Shown here piece by piece: positions 8,477 to 17,171 of a stretch of 36,662 nt of DNA (its first letter is position 1; the number at the start of each line of letters is the position of its first letter). The notes beneath the pieces are model-generated. The model saw only the letters and a program-made list of their open reading frames with translations. It had not been told where the DNA came from and made no database searches. Made by a program: the position numbers and the translations under genes. Source of the stretch: JAIEPT01 sp038217425 (lineage in GTDB: Bacteria > Planctomycetota > Planctomycetia > Gemmatales > Gemmataceae); assembly GCA_038217425.1 (NCBI GenBank), contig JBBQPM010000057.1, forward strand, positions 1 through 36,662, given 5' to 3'.

Positions 8477-8504
8477 GATCCGAGGGACGCGCGTCCTTCG
8501 GATC
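8477..8504 (+). promoter_or_regulatory. Leader hairpin of the second Uma2 gene
   Basis: The same 12-nt arms as at 7810-7837, with loop GCGC instead of ACGC, followed by TTTTCGTTGGAGGG. The surrounding TTAAGATGATCCGAGGGAC is also conserved between the two leaders, though the flanking DNA is not. Confidence 0.6.
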
Positions 8505-8524
8505 TTTTCGTTGGAGGGTGAGCG

Positions 8525-9100
8525 ATGGCTAGTGGTACGAGTTCCGCACTGATGACGGAGGAAGAGTTCTTGGCACTCCCGGAGGATGGAGTCGAGCGTT
8601 GGCTGGTGCGAGGCGAACTCAAGGAGTGGGGCATGACGACTCGAAACTGGTTCCACAGCGAGTGGAGTGCGTTGCTCAGCCGAGCCCTTGGTATCTGGCT
8701 CATGTCGCAGCCGAAGCCTCGCGGCAAGGTTTTGGCTGGCGACGTTGCCTTTCGGCTTCGCTCCGACGCTCCTTCGGTGATCGGTGCAGATGTCGCTTAT
8801 CTCACGCCAGCGCAAGCGGCCCGCCTTAGCACCAAGCAAAAAGTCATTCAGGATCGGCCCACCTTGGCAGTCGAGATCTTGTCGCCGAGCGACACCATCG
8901 AAAGAATCAACGAGAAGCTCGAACTCTACATGGAAGCGGGCGTTCCGCTGGTGTGGGTCATCAACGGATACAATCGAACGGTTGAAGTGCATCGTCCGGG
9001 CAAGGTGCCGGAATTCTTCACTACCGAGCAAGAGCTGACTGCCGAACCGCACCTTCCGGGATTTCGCATTCCGGTCCTTGGACTTTTTGAGGATTTATGA
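8525..9100 (+). CDS. Uma2 family (DUF820) endonuclease-like protein, copy 2
   Basis: A 191-residue paralogue of the preceding gene, sharing EFLALPxDGVERWLVRGELKEWG-type N-terminal sequence. It keeps the D-E-K set: GADVAYLT, AVEILSPSD and INEKLELYMEAGVPLVWVI. The region around 40-75 differs most between the copies, so if the protein recognises DNA or a partner, that part may have diverged. The ribosome-binding site is GGAGGG. Its stop overlaps the start of the phosphodiesterase gene by 4 nt (ATGA at 9097-9100), so the two are probably translationally coupled. Confidence 0.85.
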   Translation: MASGTSSALMTEEEFLALPEDGVERWLVRGELKEWGMTTRNWFHSEWSALLSRALGIWLMSQPKPRGKVLAGDVAFRLRSDAPSVIGADVAYLTPAQAARLSTKQKVIQDRPTLAVEILSPSDTIERINEKLELYMEAGVPLVWVINGYNRTVEVHRPGKVPEFFTTEQELTAEPHLPGFRIPVLGLFEDL

Positions 9101-10017
9101 CTCTAGGTCTGCGTGCAATCGCACTGCTTGCTTGGCTTGTTGTCTCCCAAGCAAGCGCCCAAACACCGCCCGTCAAAAAGTTCCTCCTCATCGGCATCGA
9201 CGGCTGCCGTACAGACGCGCTACTCGAAGCGAAGGCTCCGAACCTGCACGCGCTCCTCCGCGACGGGGCGTTCAGCGAACGCAACGACGTACTCGGCAAA
9301 CGCGGCATCGGGGCCGACACCGTCAGCGGCCAAGGCTGGACGAGCCTGCTCACCGGCGTCTGGGCCGACAAGCATGGCCAGAAGAATAACCTGGTCGATA
9401 AGCAAGTCCTTTTTCCCACGTTCTTCGCTCGCTTTCGCACGGCAAATCGCAAGGCAACGACGGCGGCGCTCGTCTCTTGGAAGGCGATGAAAGAATACAT
9501 CTTCACGCCGGGCGACGGAGCCAGGCTCGTCGCGGATAGTAATGCCGTCGGCGCGATCCAGGCCGATCGAGACGTCGCCGCGGCAGCGGAGAAACTTCTC
9601 ACCGAGGAAGATCCGTCGGCCGTCTACCTACTCTTCGCCCAGGTCGATTCCGCGGGTCACAAGCACGGCTTCAGTCCTAAGGTCGCCGAATACGTCGGGG
9701 CCATTGCGTCGGTCGACAAGCACATCGGCGGTATCGTCAAGGCGCTTGCGAAACGCGAGAACTTCGCCAACGAAGATTGGCTCATCGTCGTCGCGGCCGA
9801 TCACGGCGGCCGCGGCTTGGGACATATCGGCGGACGCAGCTACGAAGAAGTTCGGCACACGTTCCTGATTCTGCACGGCCCCTCCGTAAAACCGGGCAAG
9901 ATCAACGAGAAGACCGAAAACGTCGACGTCGCGGTCACCGCCCTCACGCATCTGGGCGTCGTCATCCTGCCTGAATGGAAGCTCGACGGCAAAGTCGTCG
10001 GCCTCAAAGCGAAGTAA
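9097..10017 (+). CDS. Secreted alkaline phosphatase-superfamily phosphodiesterase
   Basis: A 306-residue protein with a signal peptide (hydrophobic 6-20, likely cut after ASA at residue 21). It belongs to the nucleotide pyrophosphatase/phosphodiesterase branch of the alkaline phosphatase superfamily. Visible metal-site motifs are LLIGIDGCRTDAL (Asp35), DSAGHKHGF and ADHGG; the nucleophile probably lies in GQGWTSLLTGVWADKHG. It should hydrolyse phosphodiester or phosphate-ester substrates outside the cytoplasmic membrane; the substrate is unknown. ATG 9097 overlaps the Uma2 stop. It has no ribosome-binding site of its own as strong as its neighbours', in keeping with coupling. Confidence 0.82.
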   Translation: MTLGLRAIALLAWLVVSQASAQTPPVKKFLLIGIDGCRTDALLEAKAPNLHALLRDGAFSERNDVLGKRGIGADTVSGQGWTSLLTGVWADKHGQKNNLVDKQVLFPTFFARFRTANRKATTAALVSWKAMKEYIFTPGDGARLVADSNAVGAIQADRDVAAAAEKLLTEEDPSAVYLLFAQVDSAGHKHGFSPKVAEYVGAIASVDKHIGGIVKALAKRENFANEDWLIVVAADHGGRGLGHIGGRSYEEVRHTFLILHGPSVKPGKINEKTENVDVAVTALTHLGVVILPEWKLDGKVVGLKAK

Positions 10018-10081
10018 CGCGTCACCTTGTCGGCCCCCTCCCCACGGCTACGCTATCTGTTTGCAAAACCAGGGAGCCGTG

Positions 10082-12859
10082 ATGCCGATCTACAATCCGA
10101 AAGACGTCGAGCCGCGCTGGCAGCAGTTCTGGGAAGCGCACCGAACCTTCCGCACGCCCGCCGACTCGCCCAAGCCCAAGTACTACATTCTCGATATGTT
10201 CCCGTACCCCTCCGGGGCCGGGCTGCATGTCGGCCATCCCGAAGGCTACACCGCCACCGACATCCTCGCCCGCTACAAGCGCATGCTCGGCTTCAACGTT
10301 CTGCACCCCATGGGTTGGGACGCGTTCGGTCTCCCCGCGGAACAGTACGCCATCCAGACCGGCACGCATCCCCGGCTCACCACCCAGACCAACATCGACA
10401 ACTTTCGCCGACAGATCAAGATGCTCGGCTTCAGCTACGACTGGGACCGCGAGGTCGATACGACCGATCCCGACTACTTCCGCTGGACGCAGTGGATCTT
10501 CCTCGAACTCTACGACACCTGGTACGATCACGAACAAAACAAAGGCCGACCGATCAAGGATCTGCCGATCCCCGCGGACGTCGCGGATCGGGAAGCGTAC
10601 GTCAACAGCAAGCGGCTCGCCTATCAGGCGGAGATCCCCGTGAACTGGTGCCCCGCCCTGGGGACGGTGCTGGCCAACGAAGAGGTGACCAATGGTCGGT
10701 CCGAGCGCGGTAACCATCCGGTGGTGCGGATGCCGCTCAAACAGTGGCTGCTGCGGATCACCGAGTACGCGGAGCGACTCCTTGGCGATCTGGCGATCGT
10801 CGATTGGCCCGAGCCCATCAAGAAGATGCAGCGCGACTGGATCGGCCGCAGCGAGGGAGCAGAGGTCGATTTTCAACTGAAGGGTTCCGATGCGACGATC
10901 CGCGTCTTCACGACTCGGCCCGACACGCTGTTCGGCGCCACCTACATGGTGTTGTCGCCGGAGCACTCGCTCGTCGATCAGATCACAATGGCGCCACAGA
11001 AAGCGATCGTCGAAGCATACAAAGTGTCCGCGTCGCACAAGAGCGACATGGAGCGAACCGAGCTCGCAAAGACGAAGACCGGCGTCTTCACCGGCGCGTA
11101 TGCCGTCAATCCAGTGAATGGGGAATCGGTCCCGATCTGGATCGCCGACTATGTGCTGGCCACGTACGGCACCGGCGCCATCATGGCGGTTCCCGCTCAC
11201 GACGAACGCGACTTCGAGTTTGCCAAGACCTTCGACCTACCGATTCGCGCCGTTGTGCAGCCGAGCGCCGAGTGGCTCAAGAAGACGAAGAGCACGCTCG
11301 AGAATCTGACCGAGGCATACTGTGAAGAAGGCGTCGCCGTCAATTCCGGCGCGTTCAGCGGACTGCCGACCGCCGAGTTCAAAGCAAAGATCACGGCCAA
11401 GCTCGAAGCCGACAAGAAGGGGGCGAAGAAGGTCAACTTCAAGCTGCGCGATTGGCTCTTCAGTCGGCAACGTTACTGGGGCGAGCCGTTCCCGATTCTG
11501 CACGAAGTCGATGCCTCCGGCAAACGCACGGGCTCGATGCGCACCGAAACGAATCTGCCGCTGCGCCTACCCGACGTCGAGGATTACAAGCCGACCGGCA
11601 ATCCCGAGCCGCCGCTGTCGAAGGCGAAAGAATGGATGACGGTCACCGAAGGGGGAAAGACGTACGTGCGCGAGACAAACACGATGCCGCAGTGGGCCGG
11701 GTCGTGCTGGTACTATCTGCGTTACATCGATCCCAAGAATTCGACGATGTTCGCTGACAGCGTGCAGCTCAAGCACTGGCTCCCCGTCGACCTCTACGTC
11801 GGGGGCGCAGAACATGCCGTACTTCATTTACTCTACTCGCGATTCTGGCACAAGGTCCTCTTCGACCGGAGCCACGTGGCCTGCGCCGAGCCGTTCCAGC
11901 GGCTCGTCAACCAGGGCATGATCCTCGGCGAGACCGATTACCACGTCTCCGCGGCCGCCTACGAACAACATCGCAGCATCATCGACGGGCTGGGACTAAA
12001 GATCGTGCCCATCAAGGATGACGACGACGATATCTGCATTCTGCGTAACCCGTCGGAAGCGGGCAAATTCGCGCCGCTCACCGAGGAACAGATCGCCAAG
12101 GACAAGGGCCGAACGTTCCTCAAGGGGACGACCATCGAACTCGTGGGCCGCGCGGACAAGATGTCGAAGGCCCGCGGCAACGTCATCAACCCCGACGACG
12201 TCGTCGCGGAGTACGGCGCCGACGCGCTGCGGCTTTACGAGATGTTCATGGGCCCGCTCGAGGCGACGAAGCCCTGGAGCATGCGCGGCGTCGAAGGCGT
12301 CTTCCGCTTCCTCAACCGCGTTTGGCGCCTGGTCGTCGACGATCGCGCCGAAGAAATGCGGTTGCTCGATAGCGTTCAAGAGGCGACGCCTGACAAGGAG
12401 GCGACCCGGCTGCTCCACTACACGATCAAGAAAGTCACCGACGATCTCGAAGCGATGGCCTTCAACACCGCCATCTCCGCGATGATGGAGTTCACCAACT
12501 TCATGACCGGCCAAAGCGTTCGGCCCAAGTCGGCCCTCAAGACGTTCGTGATCTTGCTCAGCCCGTTCGCCCCGCACCTTGCGGAGGAGCTGTGGCACGT
12601 CCTCGGCGGAACCACGACGCTCGCCTACGAACCCTGGCCGACTTTCGACGCCAGTTTGCTGGTGGCCGAGTCGGTTGAAGTGCCGATCCAGATCAACGGT
12701 AAGATTCGTACGAAGCTGATCGTAGCGACGAATGTTGACGCCAAGGAGTTGGAAGCGCTCGCCCGCAGCGACGACAAGGTGAAGTCAGGGCTGGAGGGCA
12801 AGACCGTCCGCAAGGTGATCGTGGTTCCGGGCAAGCTGGTGAATTTCGTCGCCAACTGA
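10082..12859 (+). CDS. leuS: Leucyl-tRNA synthetase
   Basis: Class I synthetase that charges tRNA-Leu; 925 residues, somewhat longer than the E. coli enzyme (860). The HIGH motif is HVGH (49-52) within YPSGAGLHVGHPEGY. The CP1 editing domain shows TTRPDTLFGATYMV and HDERDFEFA. The KMSKS loop is DKMSKARGN (KMSKA at 693-697), a tolerated variant. The C-terminal anticodon-binding part includes LLSPFAPHLAEELWH. I chose ATG 10082, which has AGGGA (10071-10075) 6 nt upstream; an in-frame TTG at 10061 is less likely. It stands between the phosphodiesterase and TolC genes, all plus strand. Confidence 0.96.
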   Translation: MPIYNPKDVEPRWQQFWEAHRTFRTPADSPKPKYYILDMFPYPSGAGLHVGHPEGYTATDILARYKRMLGFNVLHPMGWDAFGLPAEQYAIQTGTHPRLTTQTNIDNFRRQIKMLGFSYDWDREVDTTDPDYFRWTQWIFLELYDTWYDHEQNKGRPIKDLPIPADVADREAYVNSKRLAYQAEIPVNWCPALGTVLANEEVTNGRSERGNHPVVRMPLKQWLLRITEYAERLLGDLAIVDWPEPIKKMQRDWIGRSEGAEVDFQLKGSDATIRVFTTRPDTLFGATYMVLSPEHSLVDQITMAPQKAIVEAYKVSASHKSDMERTELAKTKTGVFTGAYAVNPVNGESVPIWIADYVLATYGTGAIMAVPAHDERDFEFAKTFDLPIRAVVQPSAEWLKKTKSTLENLTEAYCEEGVAVNSGAFSGLPTAEFKAKITAKLEADKKGAKKVNFKLRDWLFSRQRYWGEPFPILHEVDASGKRTGSMRTETNLPLRLPDVEDYKPTGNPEPPLSKAKEWMTVTEGGKTYVRETNTMPQWAGSCWYYLRYIDPKNSTMFADSVQLKHWLPVDLYVGGAEHAVLHLLYSRFWHKVLFDRSHVACAEPFQRLVNQGMILGETDYHVSAAAYEQHRSIIDGLGLKIVPIKDDDDDICILRNPSEAGKFAPLTEEQIAKDKGRTFLKGTTIELVGRADKMSKARGNVINPDDVVAEYGADALRLYEMFMGPLEATKPWSMRGVEGVFRFLNRVWRLVVDDRAEEMRLLDSVQEATPDKEATRLLHYTIKKVTDDLEAMAFNTAISAMMEFTNFMTGQSVRPKSALKTFVILLSPFAPHLAEELWHVLGGTTTLAYEPWPTFDASLLVAESVEVPIQINGKIRTKLIVATNVDAKELEALARSDDKVKSGLEGKTVRKVIVVPGKLVNFVAN

Positions 12860-12861
12860 GC

Positions 12862-12889
12862 TTGACGCCGGGCGTGGATCGGGTATTCC
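12862..12889 (+). promoter_or_regulatory. Candidate promoter for the TolC-family gene
   Basis: TTGACG (12862-12867), 16-bp spacer, TATTCC (12884-12889), starting 3 nt after the leuS stop and ending 19 nt before the ATG. The match is moderate, and the leader would be short. Confidence 0.3.
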
Positions 12890-12903
12890 CCTCGCCCGAG
12901 GGG
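12888..12903 (+). promoter_or_regulatory. Hairpin covering the TolC-family ribosome-binding site
   Basis: CCCCTCG (12888-12894) pairs with CGAGGGG (12897-12903), which contains the GAGGGG ribosome-binding site of the gene at 12909. The site would be hidden in the folded RNA. The nominal loop is only 2 nt, so the innermost pair must open. Confidence 0.4.
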
Positions 12904-12908
12904 ATGCT

Positions 12909-14309
12909 ATGTTCCGCGTTTGCCAGTCGTTTGCACTGCTGATCGGTTTGGCCGGTTGCGCGCTACCGACCGGTCCCGATACCGGACGCGATCCGCTCCG
13001 CGGGGCACACGCAGCCGCGGACCACTGGCAAATCCCCGTTGCCGCGGGTCTGGAGGCGCCGACGCCGCCGGGGGGGCCGATCAGCCTGCCGGAAGCCGTG
13101 CAGTCGTGCGTCATTTCCAATCTTCGGCTGCAGGCGCTGGGCGAGAAAGTCAGTCAAGCCCAGGCCGACTACTGGACCAGTTCGCTGCTCCCCAATCCCG
13201 AACTCTTTACCGACTACCAACTCATCCCGCTGCAACCCGTCGACATCACACGGCAAGCGGGTCCGCCGCAGTTCGACTTTCTGGTGACCATTCCGATCGA
13301 CTGGTGTCTATTCGGCAAGCGGGTGGCGACGATGGAGGCGGCACGGCTGGGCGTCGCCGTCGCAGGGGCGGAGTATTCGGACAAGATTCGCCAGCGCGTC
13401 AGCGAGACGGTGCTGGCGTTTTACGATCTGCTCGAGGCGGAGGAGTTGGCGAAGTTGGCCAAGAGCGACGTCGCGGACATCCAGCGCGTGGCCGACACGG
13501 TGCAAAAGAAGGTGGAGAAAGGAGGCGCGGGCACGATCGAGAACGATCGCCTGCGCCTGGCGGTGCTCGACGCGCAGCGGGAAGTGCGGAAACGCGAAGG
13601 GGCCATTGAAAGCGCACGGGCCAGGTTGTTGCCGCTCCTGGGCCGGCGCGAGAACGACGCGAGTTTCGGCATTCGCGGCACGCTCGACATCGCCAAGGCG
13701 GCGCCGAGTCTGACGCTGGAGCAGGCGCTGGCCCTGGCGGAGCAGCATCGTCCCGACCTGCGCGCCGGGCAACTGACGATCCAGCAGGCCCACGCCGGTC
13801 TCGAGCGCGAACGCCGTCGCGCCAAGCCGATCGTCTCCGTCACGCCCGGGTACAACTACCAGCACCAAAAATACATCACCGGCTTCCGCGACGCACACTT
13901 GGCGACCTTCGGCCTCACGACGACGCTCCCCGTCGCGGACCGCAATCAGGGGAACATCCAGAAAGCGATGTCGACGATCCGCGAAAGCGAGCTGAATCTA
14001 CAGGCCGACCTCGAAGCCGTGCGTTCGGAAGTCGCGCTGGCGATGGTCGAGTACAAGAATGCGTTGGTCGCAATCACGAGCGAGGATCCCGCGCACATCG
14101 CCGCCGCGAAGATTTTCCGCGACGGAACGGAGAAGGCCTACGCCGCGGGGCAGAATAGTTTGGCCGACATCCTCGACGCCCAGCGCGATTACCGCGAGCG
14201 GATCCGCAGCACGGTGACGAATCGGGCCGACTACTGGCGAGCACTGCAGCGTGTGCACGCCGCGATCGGGGCTCGCGTGTTGCCGGAAGAGGCGGCGAAG
14301 GCTCCTTGA
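12909..14309 (+). CDS. TolC/CusC-family outer membrane efflux lipoprotein
   Basis: A 466-residue outer-membrane channel protein of the outer membrane efflux (OEP) family. The signal sequence ends in a lipobox, LAGC with Cys17, so it should be a lipid-anchored periplasm/outer-membrane protein. Two long helical repeats follow: one with ALGEKVSQAQADYW and many Ala/Glu heptads (about 65-250), the second starting SLTLEQALALAEQHRPDLRAG (about 260) and ending near the C-terminus with AAGQNSLADILDAQRDY. Such proteins work with a membrane-fusion protein and an inner-membrane pump, but neither is encoded next to it here. The ATG has GAGGGG 6 nt upstream. Confidence 0.88.
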   Translation: MFRVCQSFALLIGLAGCALPTGPDTGRDPLRGAHAAADHWQIPVAAGLEAPTPPGGPISLPEAVQSCVISNLRLQALGEKVSQAQADYWTSSLLPNPELFTDYQLIPLQPVDITRQAGPPQFDFLVTIPIDWCLFGKRVATMEAARLGVAVAGAEYSDKIRQRVSETVLAFYDLLEAEELAKLAKSDVADIQRVADTVQKKVEKGGAGTIENDRLRLAVLDAQREVRKREGAIESARARLLPLLGRRENDASFGIRGTLDIAKAAPSLTLEQALALAEQHRPDLRAGQLTIQQAHAGLERERRRAKPIVSVTPGYNYQHQKYITGFRDAHLATFGLTTTLPVADRNQGNIQKAMSTIRESELNLQADLEAVRSEVALAMVEYKNALVAITSEDPAHIAAAKIFRDGTEKAYAAGQNSLADILDAQRDYRERIRSTVTNRADYWRALQRVHAAIGARVLPEEAAKAP

Positions 14310-14399
14310 TTTGAACCTACCGAATACGCCCGCCGTCTGATAAAGTAAGCCATGCCGCTGACACGGCGGCTGACGGACGGCTCAAACCGCGGGTCGGGT

Positions 14400-14780
14400 A
14401 TGCCGCAATCGGAAGTGCGCGTGTTCTGTACGGAGTCGAAGGAGACGCCTTTCGTAGATTGGCTGGAGCGCCTCGGCCAGCGTCAGCCCAAAGCTTTTGC
14501 GAAAATCCTACAGAGAATCCTTCAACTGGAAGAATTCGGCTACGAACTCAGGCGACCGCTCGCCGATCAACTTCGCGGCGGAATTCACGAATTGCGGACG
14601 AGATCGGGCAAGGTGAATTACCGCGTCTTGTACTTCTTTTGCGGTGCGAATATCGTGTGTCTTTCGCACGGAATCTCGAAAGAAGGAAAAGTCCCGGACG
14701 CGGAAATCGTGCTGGCAATGAGCCGCAAAGAACTCGTCGAAAGCGACCCGGAAAAATACACGGCTGAGTGGGAGGAATAA
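14400..14780 (+). CDS. HigB-like toxin (phage-derived Gp49-like/RelE superfamily)
   Basis: A 126-residue protein of the Gp49-like/HigB family, toxins that cleave mRNA at the ribosome in characterised members. Visible family features are FVDWLERLGQRQPKAFAKIL at the N-terminus, LEEFGYELRRPLADQLRGGIHELR in the middle, and VNYRVLYFFCG followed by VCLSHGISKE, the usual core strands. An in-frame ATG at 14352 would add 16 unconserved residues; the family normally begins at MPQSEVRVF, so 14400 is preferred. The stop is followed after one base by the ATG of an XRE-type antitoxin, the toxin-first order of HigBA modules. Confidence 0.82.
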   Translation: MPQSEVRVFCTESKETPFVDWLERLGQRQPKAFAKILQRILQLEEFGYELRRPLADQLRGGIHELRTRSGKVNYRVLYFFCGANIVCLSHGISKEGKVPDAEIVLAMSRKELVESDPEKYTAEWEE

Positions 14781-14781
14781 T

Positions 14782-15090
14782 ATGGGACGGACCAAGAATT
14801 TTGCCGAGGTCATTCGCGCAAAGATTGCTTCGAGCCGGGAGTTGGCGGAGGCGATCAAGCGCGAAGCTGTTTACTCGGAAGTCGCCCAAAAGGTTTACGA
14901 CCTCAGAACGCAGGCCGGGCTCACGCAACAAGAGCTTGCGGAGCAAATAGGCGTCCGCCACTCGGTCATCGCGCGGCTCGAAGCCGCAGACCACGAGGGG
15001 CACTCCCTCAAACTGCTCGTTCAGATTGCCGAGGCGCTCGGCTGCAACTTGCGCGTCGAATTCGACGAGACGCCCGCGTTGCAATTGTGA
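14782..15090 (+). CDS. HigA-like antitoxin, XRE-family helix-turn-helix
   Basis: A 102-residue DNA-binding protein with an XRE/Cro-type helix-turn-helix at about 42-92 (LRTQAGLTQQELAEQIGV, then SVIARLE). The first 40 residues (NFAEVIRAKIASS...EVAQKVYDL) are a helical extension typical of HigA-type antitoxins paired with Gp49-like toxins. It should neutralise the upstream toxin and repress the operon. The GAGGAAT ribosome-binding site lies inside the toxin's last codons. It converges with the cysteine desulfurase gene, 34 bp away. Confidence 0.85.
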   Translation: MGRTKNFAEVIRAKIASSRELAEAIKREAVYSEVAQKVYDLRTQAGLTQQELAEQIGVRHSVIARLEAADHEGHSLKLLVQIAEALGCNLRVEFDETPALQL

Positions 15091-15124
15091 ACTGGCGGCG
15101 ACATTTCCGGATTACGGTACGCCC

Positions 15125-16264
15125 CTAGAGTTTGATCTCCGCCAGCGCCGTCGCCAAAACGTCGATATCCTCGGCCGAGTTAAACGCCCCCGGACTGACT
15201 CGTACGGCTCCGTCGGGGAAGGTGCCGATCGCCTTGTGGATGTACGGAGCGCAGTGCAGGCCCGGACGGATGGCGATTTCGAACGCCTGATCGAGGATGC
15301 CGCCGATCTCCGCGGCGGCGAGCGCTTCGCTACGGAAGCTGATGGTGCCGACGCGGCGCTGGTGGTCGCGATGGCCGAAGACTTCGTAACCGCCGATCTC
15401 GTCGAGCTTCCTCCATAAACGCTCGACCAACTCCACTTCATGCTGATGAATCTTGTCCAGCCCGCGCTCGACGACGTATTTGACGCCCGCATTGAGCCCG
15501 GCGATGCCGAGGACGTTGGGGGTGCCGCCCTCGAGGAAGTACGGGAATTCCTTGGGTTGCGTTTCGCTGGAGGAATCGCCGCCGGTGCCTCCCTCGCGCC
15601 AGACGCCGACCTTGGCTCGGGAGCCGACGTAGAGAGCGCCGGTTCCGGTCGGCCCGAGCAGCGATTTGTGACCGGGGAATGCCAGCAGATCGATGTGCAT
15701 GGCCTGGACGTCGATGGGGAGGACGCCTGCGGTCTGAGCGGCATCGACGAGGAAAAGGACGCCCTGCTGCCGAGCGATGGCGCCGATCTCGGCGATGGGC
15801 TGCACGGTGCCGAGAACGTTGCTGCCATGCGTGAGGGCGACGAGCTTTGTTTTCGGGGTGATCGCTTGCCGCACCGCGTCGGGATCGAGCGAGCCGCCGG
15901 CGTCGGCCTTGAGGCGGGTGAGCGCGATCTTGCCCGCGAGTTCCATAGCCCGCAACGGCCGGCTCACGCTGTTGTGTTCGAGATCGCTGGTGATGACGTG
16001 ATCGCCTGGGGCGAGAATGCCCTTGAACGCCATGTTGAGAGCGTCGGTGCCGTTGAGCGTGAAGACGAATCGTTCCGGACTTTCGCCGTGAAAGAGTTGG
16101 TTGAGCAAGTGCCTGCCGTCGTCGAGAATGCGTTCGGAGGCGAGAGCCATCTTGTGCCCGGCCCGGCCCGGATTGGCGAGCGATTCTCGGGCGAAACGGT
16201 CCATGGCCTGGTAGACCGATTCGGGTTTCGGGAAGCTAGTCGCGGCGTTGTCGAGATAAATCAT
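15125..16264 (-). CDS. Cysteine desulfurase (class V aminotransferase)
   Basis: A 379-residue PLP-dependent enzyme that takes sulfur from cysteine for Fe-S clusters or thiolation. Motifs: MIYLDNAATSFPKP at the N-terminus, SDLEHNSV (His97), LVDAAQTAG (Asp174), FPGHKSLLGPTG (PLP-binding Lys200) and RPGLHCAPYIH (persulfide Cys338). The Cys lies in a short RPGLHCAP loop as in the SufS/CsdA-like branch with this signature, so it is not the IscS type. I used ATG 16264; an in-frame TTG at 16300 would add an unconserved stretch. No IscU, SufU or SufE gene is next to it. A TACAAT box (minus strand, 16313-16308) may belong to its promoter. Confidence 0.9.
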   Translation of the reverse strand: MIYLDNAATSFPKPESVYQAMDRFARESLANPGRAGHKMALASERILDDGRHLLNQLFHGESPERFVFTLNGTDALNMAFKGILAPGDHVITSDLEHNSVSRPLRAMELAGKIALTRLKADAGGSLDPDAVRQAITPKTKLVALTHGSNVLGTVQPIAEIGAIARQQGVLFLVDAAQTAGVLPIDVQAMHIDLLAFPGHKSLLGPTGTGALYVGSRAKVGVWREGGTGGDSSSETQPKEFPYFLEGGTPNVLGIAGLNAGVKYVVERGLDKIHQHEVELVERLWRKLDEIGGYEVFGHRDHQRRVGTISFRSEALAAAEIGGILDQAFEIAIRPGLHCAPYIHKAIGTFPDGAVRVSPGAFNSAEDIDVLATALAEIKL

Positions 16265-16307
16265 GGCTTCAGTCGATCGCGAGGTCGGAGGAATTTGCAA
16301 CTCCGTT

Positions 16308-16313
16308 ATTGTA
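16308..16313 (-). promoter_or_regulatory. Candidate -10 box (TACAAT) for the cysteine desulfurase gene
   Basis: TACAAT on the minus strand, about 44 nt before the chosen start. No good -35 hexamer is seen, so this is only a possibility. Confidence 0.22.
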
Positions 16314-16451
16314 GATCGAGTGCGTGAAGATCAGCATAAGAGAATGTTTGTGTGCTCGAGAACTTAATCTTCGAACGAGAAATGCGAGCCACGTTTCCCA
16401 GGGCGCATAGGAATAGCGTGTGCCTCGAACGAACCTCCGGAGACTAGCGCC

Positions 16452-17171
16452 ATGGCCAGAAACTCCGTACGAATGAGCTTGATATTGGCGCTGCCGTTCC
16501 TGTCGGCGCTCGCGGCCCCGGCGGAGGTCATCTGGCGCGGCGACTTCGAGACCGGCACCACCGAGCAGTGGAAAGGGGCGTCCCAATCGGACCACGTCAA
16601 GATTGTGCAAGAGCCCGTGCGCGAGGGCAAATACGCCCTGCGGATCGACGGAACCAATGCCGCCCGAAAAGGAAAACTCGACCGCATCGAGTTCCAACAT
16701 CAACCCAAGCCCCCCGGCACGGCCGAGGGGACGGAGCGCTATTTCGGCTGGAGCGTCTTCGTGCCGAAGAAGCTCACCGACGATTTTCACTCCGTCGGCT
16801 ACTTCGAGACGCGAAATAGTTGGCGGCAGTTGATGTCGTTCGAGGTGCATGGCGAAGACATCGTTTTCAGCACGCGCGTGCCGTACGCGCGCCGTTGGTC
16901 GGGGAAGGGAAAGCTCACGCCGGGCCGGTGGCATGACTTCGTCGTGCACGTCCTGTGGTCGCGGGATGCCGACAAGGGTTACGTCGAGGTCTGGTTCGAC
17001 GGCGAACTGGTCGTGCCGCGCGTGAAGACGGCGACGCTGCTCGACGAGAACGTCGCCTTCTTTCAGCTCGGCTTCATGCGTGCCACGAGCGACGTCCCCG
17101 AGACGATAATCATCGACCACGTCGTCGAGGCCACGACGCGGAAGGAAGTCACGCCAGCTCCAAACCCGTGA
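16452..17171 (+). CDS. Secreted polysaccharide lyase-like (heparin lyase-type) protein
   Basis: A 239-residue protein with a signal peptide (MSLILALPFLSALAAPA, cut near residue 24). The mature part looks like the polysaccharide lyase/heparin-lyase-like beta-jelly-roll family: EVIWRGDFETGTTEQW, YALRIDGTN, ERYFGWSVFVPKKL, PGRWHDFVVHVLWS and GYVEVWFDGELVV. This fold is shared by lyases and carbohydrate-binding proteins, so catalysis is not proved. GGAG stands about 10 nt before the ATG. Its 3' end overlaps that of the DUF1552 gene on the other strand by 23 bp. Secretion fits the large repertoire of planctomycetes for sulfated and acidic polysaccharides. Confidence 0.7.
   Translation: MARNSVRMSLILALPFLSALAAPAEVIWRGDFETGTTEQWKGASQSDHVKIVQEPVREGKYALRIDGTNAARKGKLDRIEFQHQPKPPGTAEGTERYFGWSVFVPKKLTDDFHSVGYFETRNSWRQLMSFEVHGEDIVFSTRVPYARRWSGKGKLTPGRWHDFVVHVLWSRDADKGYVEVWFDGELVVPRVKTATLLDENVAFFQLGFMRATSDVPETIIIDHVVEATTRKEVTPAPNP

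Noticed and set aside
12158..12172. KMSKA instead of KMSKS in LeuS as a damaging mutation
   Set aside because: The last position of this motif varies in functional class I synthetases, and the rest of the protein is intact.
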